From assembly GCA_029256865.1 (NCBI GenBank), contig JARIEH010000334.1:1-9501 (forward strand): a stretch of DNA of 9,501 nucleotides, in the 5' to 3' direction. Position 1 is the stretch's first letter. Each line of letters starts with the position of its first letter. The position numbers were made by a program, and so were the translations under genes. The notes beneath the pieces were generated by a model. The model was not told where the DNA came from, made no database searches, and was given only the letters and a program-made list of their open reading frames with translations. The DNA is from Psychrobacter sp. GTDB taxonomy: Bacteria > Pseudomonadota > Gammaproteobacteria > Pseudomonadales > Moraxellaceae. Below, piece by piece: positions 6,289 to 9,501 of the stretch.

Positions 6289-6699
6289 ATGGGTTATGTG
6301 TTTGTCTATCTTGCAGCAGTAATCATATTTTTGGGCATTGATGCGATCTGGCTCAAAACCATGACAGGGTTGTTCTATGAAAAACGCATCGGCCATTTGC
6401 TTGCTGATGAGCCAAATATGATAGCGGCAGGCGTGTTTTATATGTTTTATTTGTTTGCGCTGTGCATATTGATCTTGTATCCACAAATAAAAGCACACAG
6501 TTCAATCGGCCAGATATTTTTATTGGGCGGCTTGATAGGTCTAATGGCTTATGGTACTTATGACTTTACCAGTTTGGCATTGTTTAAAGGCTATACTCTA
6601 GATGCAGCGGTGATCGATTTTATATGGGGCGGACTGCTAACAGGGACGGTCAGTGCGATTGTGGCATGGTTAGCGTATCAGTTTAACTGGCTCAGTTAA
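6289..6699 (+). CDS. DUF2177 small membrane protein
   Basis: A 136-residue integral membrane protein of the DUF2177 family, full length for the family. Four hydrophobic helices can be seen at about 3-22, 46-64, 73-91 and 107-128. Family hallmarks are FLGIDAIWLK (14-23), the FYEKRIGHLL segment (29-38), AYGTYDFTSLALFKG (87-101) and VIDFIWGG (108-115). Acidic D18, D92 and D110 lie in or beside membrane segments and are conserved in the family as I know it. A strong Shine-Dalgarno AAAAGGAGA at 6275-6283 supports the start. It follows the cfa-type gene by 75 nt, and the family commonly neighbours Cfa/DUF1365 genes, so a role in lipid modification or substrate handling is likely, but the biochemical function is unknown. 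Confidence 0.9.
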   Translation: MGYVFVYLAAVIIFLGIDAIWLKTMTGLFYEKRIGHLLADEPNMIAAGVFYMFYLFALCILILYPQIKAHSSIGQIFLLGGLIGLMAYGTYDFTSLALFKGYTLDAAVIDFIWGGLLTGTVSAIVAWLAYQFNWLS

Positions 6700-6986
6700 A
6701 CCTCTTTAGTCTATTACAATCAGTGGTAAGGATCCCTGTTATAGCTTTAGACGTGCTACTGTTATAAGTTTTACTTGCGTGCTGTTATCACAGCGGCTGA
6801 GCAACTCATGTTTTAAAAACAGCAACCCACTAGTGCTCTGTTATTTTTAAAGTACATCAACTATAAATACCGTTGGCTCAGTAGTGATGAGCGACAAGAC
6901 ACTGTCATAAAATGCGTGATTCGCGCTACACTAATGATCCATCGTTTATATTGTCATTAAAAGAGCACTGCTAAATAAGGAATACT
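6700..6986. other. spacer between DUF2177 and thioesterase genes
   Basis: No gene is seen in these 287 bases. The stretch holds four copies of CTGTTAT (listed separately), a small perfect hairpin GCTGT-tatc-ACAGC at 6781-6794, and an imperfect hairpin around 6814-6848 with A-rich and T-rich flanks (AAAAACAGCA against TGCTCTGTTATTTTT), which may be a weak terminator for the upstream operon. No good -35/-10 pair for the thioesterase gene was found; TATATT at 6947-6952 is a possible -10 without a clear -35. Confidence 0.5.
6736..6844 (+). repeat. four CTGTTAT boxes, three with 23-bp period
   Basis: CTGTTAT occurs at 6736-6742, 6759-6765, 6782-6788 and 6838-6844. The first three start exactly 23 bases apart, about two helical turns. 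Copies 2, 3 and 4 share a longer core GTGCT-(A/C)-CTGTTAT with small gaps, starting at 6753, 6779 and 6833. This could be a degenerate tandem repeat or an operator cluster binding a protein on one face of the helix. No matching site was noticed upstream of the lipid operon. Confidence 0.5.
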
Positions 6987-7517
6987 ATGGCACAGTCCAA
7001 CACTTCTTCAACAGCCAAAAAAGCCCCTCTAAACCACGAATTATATATGTCGATCTTGATGACACCTGATATGGCAAACTTCATTGGCAATGTCCATGGT
7101 GGCGATCTACTAAAAATGCTCGACCAAGTCGCTTATGCATGTGCCAGTCGTTACAGTGGTAACTATGTGGTGACGCTATCAGTGGATCAAGTTATGTTTC
7201 GTGAGCCTATCTATGTTGGGGAGTTGGTCACTTTTGCGGCGAGTGTCAATTATGTGGGTAATACCTCGATGGAGATTGGTATTCGCGTTGAGGCAGAAGA
7301 TGTGCGTGCGCGTACTATTCGCCATACCAATAGCTGCTACTTCACGATGGTCGCCATCGATGATAATGGTAAACCAACGCCGATTCCCCCGCTGGATATC
7401 AAGACGCCACTGCAGCAATGTCGTGCTGATGCGGCACTAGAGCGTAAAAATATGCGTATGGGAAGCTCTAAGCGTACCAGCTGTAATCTTGATAATGCAG
7501 ACAGTCAGCACGAGTAG
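6987..7517 (+). CDS. acyl-CoA thioesterase, hotdog fold (YciA/ACOT-like)
   Basis: A 176-residue single hotdog-fold protein predicted to hydrolyse acyl-CoA to free fatty acid and CoA in the cytoplasm. The active-site helix segment GNVHGGDLLKMLDQVA is at residues 34-49, with D46 in the position of the YciA catalytic aspartate and N35 nearby. The central strand region VDQVMFREPIYVGELV is at 66-81, followed by the second hotdog strands (VNYVGNTSMEIGIRVEAE, 87-104) and TNSCYFTMVAID (114-125). The Asn/Ser/Lys-rich N-terminus and the tail after 155 are poorly conserved-looking. AAGGA at 6977-6981, 5 nt before the ATG, supports the start. The gene is 287 bases beyond the lipid operon and may be independent; a functional link through acyl-chain turnover is plausible but unproven. 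Confidence 0.93.
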   Translation: MAQSNTSSTAKKAPLNHELYMSILMTPDMANFIGNVHGGDLLKMLDQVAYACASRYSGNYVVTLSVDQVMFREPIYVGELVTFAASVNYVGNTSMEIGIRVEAEDVRARTIRHTNSCYFTMVAIDDNGKPTPIPPLDIKTPLQQCRADAALERKNMRMGSSKRTSCNLDNADSQHE

Positions 7518-7583
7518 TGGTTTGCATAAGTGTTAATATTCAACAAATCTTAAGTTCATAACTCAATGATAAAAGAGCTAATA

Positions 7584-8126
7584 ATGAAGATGTTAAAAAG
7601 CAGCATGGTGGTATTAACGCTCTGTCTGGGTACGATGGCTGTACCAGCATTGGCAGCTGCGCCTACTGATGGGTCGCTTAGACAGCTGATGACTGTGACT
7701 AAAGTCGATGAAATGGCGAAGCAGATGATGCCAGACAGTAATATGGTTGAGCAAATGATCCAAGCAGCACTAGCGGGTATTCCGCAAGATGAGATTAATG
7801 AAAGTCAGCGTGAGCAGTTAGGTAAGATTATCTCAAAGTATAATCGAGAAATGTTTAGTGATGATTATATCAACGCTCTTAATAAGCAATTGATTGAAGG
7901 TTATATCAAAACGGCCAAAAGACACTTTACGCAACAAGAAGTGAATGCACAGATTGAGTTTTATGGTAGTAAGTTGGGTCAAAGCATTATCAATAAACAA
8001 CCTGCTATGATGCAAGATTATATGAATGAGGTGATGCCTGCGGTTACGCAAAGCTCTATGGCTGAGCTGCAAAAAGTTATGCCAAGGATGCAGGCAGAGA
8101 TTGAGGCGTTAGATCTTCAAGATTAA
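7584..8126 (+). CDS. secreted DUF2059 domain protein
   Basis: A 180-residue exported protein. Residues 1-25 form a signal peptide (MKMLKSSM, then a hydrophobic core ending VPALAA) with probable cleavage after PALA or ALAA, so the mature protein is periplasmic or secreted. The DUF2059 domain lies at about 85-155 and is recognised by YIKTAKRHFTQQEVNAQIEF (107-126) and YGSKLGQSIINKQPAMMQDY (127-146). The protein is methionine-rich, helical and has no catalytic motif; its function is unknown. An in-frame ATG at 7566 adds six residues, but AAAAGAG at 7571-7577 precedes the 7584 ATG and that start puts the lysine directly before the hydrophobic core, so I chose 7584. It follows the thioesterase gene by 66 nt, possibly as one transcript, and ends at the terminator at 8154-8182. 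Confidence 0.88.
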   Translation: MKMLKSSMVVLTLCLGTMAVPALAAAPTDGSLRQLMTVTKVDEMAKQMMPDSNMVEQMIQAALAGIPQDEINESQREQLGKIISKYNREMFSDDYINALNKQLIEGYIKTAKRHFTQQEVNAQIEFYGSKLGQSIINKQPAMMQDYMNEVMPAVTQSSMAELQKVMPRMQAEIEALDLQD

Positions 8127-8153
8127 TCAGGAGATTTTGCTATTGCTTATATA

Positions 8154-8182
8154 AAAAAGGTCACCTTCAAGGTGACCTTTTT
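8154..8182. terminator. bidirectional rho-independent terminator
   Basis: A 12-bp perfect stem AAAAAGGTCACC (8154-8165) / GGTGACCTTTTT (8171-8182) encloses the 5-nt loop TTCAA. The A-tract and T-tract flanks make it work on both strands. It sits 27 nt after the DUF2059 stop and 24 nt after the dps stop, so it serves both convergent genes. Confidence 0.92.
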
Positions 8183-8206
8183 ATAAACTTATATGATGTA
8201 ATGATT

Positions 8207-8689
8207 TTATTTCTTTGGCGCATTGGCACCGATGAACCAGGCGTCTTTATCTATGGTGCGGCTCACTTCAGTCAATAGGTCAGCAGTGTCTTCGTCGCCT
8301 GCATCCCCAGCAGTATCGATTGCTTCACGCAATGACGCTGCAATGGTCTTATAGCGGTTAGTAAGTTCACGAACATGGTCGTCAACTTCTGTGATATCAG
8401 TGGGGTAAGTTTCTAAGATAGAGTCTTCAGCGACGCGCTTAGAGATGCCATTGGCTTTACCACCAAGTATAACGATGCGTTCAGCAACGGTATCAAAAGC
8501 CTCAGTCAAACGCCCATAAGTATCATCTAGTAGCTGATGTACACCAATAAAGCCAGTACCCTGCAGGTTCCAATGGCATTGCTTGCTGTCCATACTTAAA
8601 TCAATCAGATTTGCCAAATTAGAATTTAACAGATCGATCATCTTTTTAGCTGTCTCATCGTTGATACCACTTGCATAACGTTCTCTCAT
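8207..8689 (-). CDS. dps: Dps, DNA-binding ferritin-like protein from starved cells
   Basis: A 160-residue Dps subunit, which assembles as a 12-mer that oxidises Fe(II), usually with hydrogen peroxide, stores the iron and shields DNA. All ferroxidase ligands across the subunit interface are present: H39 (in CHWNLQG), H51 and D55 (in VHQLLDD), D66 and E70 (in FDTVAERI). The rest (ILGGKANG, TYPTDITEVDDHVREL, RTIDKDAWFIGAN) closely follows the E. coli type. An upstream in-frame ATG at 8701 would add four residues, but GGAG lies 6 nt before the 8689 ATG and overlaps that first ATG, so 8689 is preferred. The N-terminal tail before helix A is short (about 12 residues) with only two arginines and then KK, unlike the long Lys-rich E. 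coli tail, so DNA binding may be weaker or different. It is divergent from uvrB. Confidence 0.95.
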   Translation of the reverse strand: MRERYASGINDETAKKMIDLLNSNLANLIDLSMDSKQCHWNLQGTGFIGVHQLLDDTYGRLTEAFDTVAERIVILGGKANGISKRVAEDSILETYPTDITEVDDHVRELTNRYKTIAASLREAIDTAGDAGDEDTADLLTEVSRTIDKDAWFIGANAPKK

Positions 8690-8733
8690 GTTTTGCTCCA
8701 TTATTCTATTTGAGTGAATTTAGATTATTAGTC

Positions 8734-8800
8734 ATTCATGAATACATTGTTATTAATATTTTTTTAAATCGGTATTCATTAAATGCTCATTGATTGCATT
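8734..8800. promoter_or_regulatory. palindromes in the dps upstream region
   Basis: ATTCATGAAT (8734-8743) is a perfect palindrome 45 bases upstream of the preferred dps start. AATGC (8782-8786) and GCATT (8796-8800) form a spaced dyad about 95 bases upstream. The placement fits regulator binding at the dps promoter, but no family can be named from the sequence and no clear -35/-10 pair was identified on the minus strand. Confidence 0.3.
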
Positions 8801-8918
8801 ACTACTGTTTGATTCAGTACTAATAATAGCAGCTAGAAAGTGATATTGAACCCTCAAGTGTTAGGCTTTCTTAAGTGGTCGTGTAATGAGTTTGTTAATC
8901 ATGAAAATCTTTGTAAAG

Positions 8919-8948
8919 CTGACAGTTCCTCTGTGCGTTTTTTATAAA
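8919..8948 (+). promoter_or_regulatory. candidate sigma70 promoter for uvrB
   Basis: CTGACA (8919-8924), an 18-nt spacer and TATAAA (8943-8948) each match the consensus at five of six bases. Transcription would begin near 8955, leaving a long leader of nearly 200 nt before the uvrB start, which contains the TGTCTC/GAGACA inverted repeat. A closer promoter could exist, but none was convincing. Confidence 0.4.
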
Positions 8949-9030
8949 TAATAAGCGCGGATTTAGTAGTAAGGGTTTTAAGATAATGAGTTCCTCAGTC
9001 TTTATTTTAAGTTTGAAACGATGCTTAATT

Positions 9031-9062
9031 TGTCTCAAATTTTGATTGCTAAATAGGAGACA
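9031..9062 (+). repeat. inverted repeat TGTCTC/GAGACA in the uvrB leader
   Basis: TGTCTC (9031-9036) and GAGACA (9057-9062) are perfect 6-bp inverted arms separated by 20 AT-rich bases, 87 bases before the uvrB ATG. This may be an operator or an RNA hairpin. It does not match the CTGT-N8-ACAG LexA box, and Moraxellaceae such as Acinetobacter are known to lack a classical LexA. Confidence 0.35.
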
Positions 9063-9148
9063 GACAGTCAAGCAATCTCGCTATTATCCTTTAAAAACTG
9101 TACTTTAGACCCCATATTCTTTTAAACCTTAAGAAGAAGAAAGCCATT

Positions 9149-9501
9149 ATGCGAATGCCTGAACCGCGCTCGTCGCGTCAGTTAAACCAATTGGCCACTC
9201 AGCTGCAAGGCGAAGCTGAAATTAGTGGTGTCAATGCGTCTGGTACGCAAATATCAAGCCGCGCCTTTGAGATGGTCACCGACTTTGAACCTGCAGGCGA
9301 TCAGCCACAAGCCATTAAAAAACTGGTCAAGGGCATTAAATCTGGTATGGATGAGCAGCTATTATTGGGTGTGACGGGTTCTGGTAAGACCTACACCATG
9401 GCAAAGGTCATCTCTGAATGCCAACGTCCAACGATTATTATGGCGCACAATAAAACCCTTGCTGCGCAGTTATATGGTGAGTTTAAAGCATTTTTTCCAA
9501 A
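9149..9501 (+). CDS. uvrB: UvrABC excinuclease subunit B, N-terminal part
   Basis: The first 117 codons of uvrB, open at the right edge of the window. UvrB is the damage-verifying helicase-like ATPase of nucleotide excision repair, loaded by UvrA and cut with by UvrC. Family signatures are [14 protein letters not shown] (46-59), the Walker A box GVTGSGKT (74-81) and [19 protein letters not shown] (99-117). E. coli UvrB reaches the GDQP motif within about 16 residues of its start, while here it is at 50-53, so there is an N-terminal extension of roughly 35 polar residues. The upstream AAGAAGAAGAAAG gives only a modest Shine-Dalgarno. The next in-frame ATG candidates are at 9155 and 9272; the latter would begin just before DFEPAGDQP and make a shorter-than-usual start. 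Confidence 0.95.
   Translation, partial: MRMPEPRSSRQLNQLATQLQGEAEISGVNASGTQISSRAFEMVTDFEPAGDQPQAIKKLVKGIKSGMDEQLLLGVTGSGKTYTMAKVISECQRPTIIMAHNKTLAAQLYGEFKAFFP

Larger units (their letters stand above)
8690..9148. other. divergent dps-uvrB intergenic region
   Basis: About 450 AT-rich bases with no supported gene. Near dps there is a perfect 10-bp palindrome ATTCATGAAT (8734-8743) and an inverted repeat AATGC-N9-GCATT (8782-8800); ATTCAT recurs at 8774-8779. These could be operators in the dps control region, but they do not match OxyR or Fur consensus closely. On the uvrB side there is a candidate promoter (8919-8948) and an inverted repeat TGTCTC-N20-GAGACA (9031-9062). A 21-codon frame at 8886-8951 lacks a good ribosome site and is not called. 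Confidence 0.5.

Noticed and set aside
8886..8951. 21-codon frame upstream of uvrB
   Set aside because: No convincing Shine-Dalgarno, overlaps the best promoter candidate and resembles random AT-rich sequence.
9095..9110. LexA-type SOS box before uvrB (CTGTAC...)
   Set aside because: CTGT is not followed by ACAG at the right distance, and a classical LexA is not expected in this family.

Overview
The window looks chromosomal and fits a Moraxellaceae gammaproteobacterium, most likely Psychrobacter. That assignment is an inference from moderate-to-low GC, the protein styles (an E. coli-like Dps, a UvrB with a Moraxellaceae-like extended N-terminus) and the gene order; no 16S or other marker is present. 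No phage, transposon or CRISPR signature is visible, and no frameshift or broken gene was found.

Layout. Positions 1-620 hold two identical tRNA-Asn(GTT) genes on the minus strand, each with its own sigma70-type promoter; a rho-independent terminator lies downstream of the second copy. A roughly 560-base gene-free stretch follows. Positions 1063-6699 carry five plus-strand genes: a short-chain dehydrogenase, an FAD-dependent amine-oxidase-like protein, a DUF1365 protein, a Cfa-family SAM-dependent methyltransferase and a small DUF2177 membrane protein. Gaps are 38-126 bases with no strong internal terminator, so they read as one membrane-lipid modification operon. After a 287-base spacer with a periodic CTGTTAT motif come a YciA-type acyl-CoA thioesterase and a secreted DUF2059 protein. 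A bidirectional terminator separates these from a convergent dps gene. A 450-base divergent intergenic region then leads to the 5' part of uvrB, cut by the window edge.

How the genes may work together. The FAD protein, DUF1365 and Cfa trio recurs in bacteria, and its two enzymatic halves resemble the two domains fused in plant cyclopropane fatty acid synthases. The most economical reading is that the methyltransferase alkylates an unsaturated phospholipid acyl chain, the flavoprotein and the dehydrogenase oxidise or reduce the product, and the DUF1365 and DUF2177 proteins play undefined accessory roles. The exact product (cyclopropane, methyl-branched, furan or other) cannot be told from sequence. 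Related clusters elsewhere are tied to light or singlet-oxygen responses, but no cognate regulator or photolyase is seen here. Dps (iron and DNA protection) and UvrB (excision repair) nearby are ordinary stress and repair genes.

The most interesting part is the lipid operon, especially the substitutions in the methyltransferase at positions that bind bicarbonate in classical Cfa. Smaller unexplained signals are the CTGTTAT boxes at 6736-6844, the perfect 15-bp tandem duplication before cfa, and the hairpin leader before the operon.
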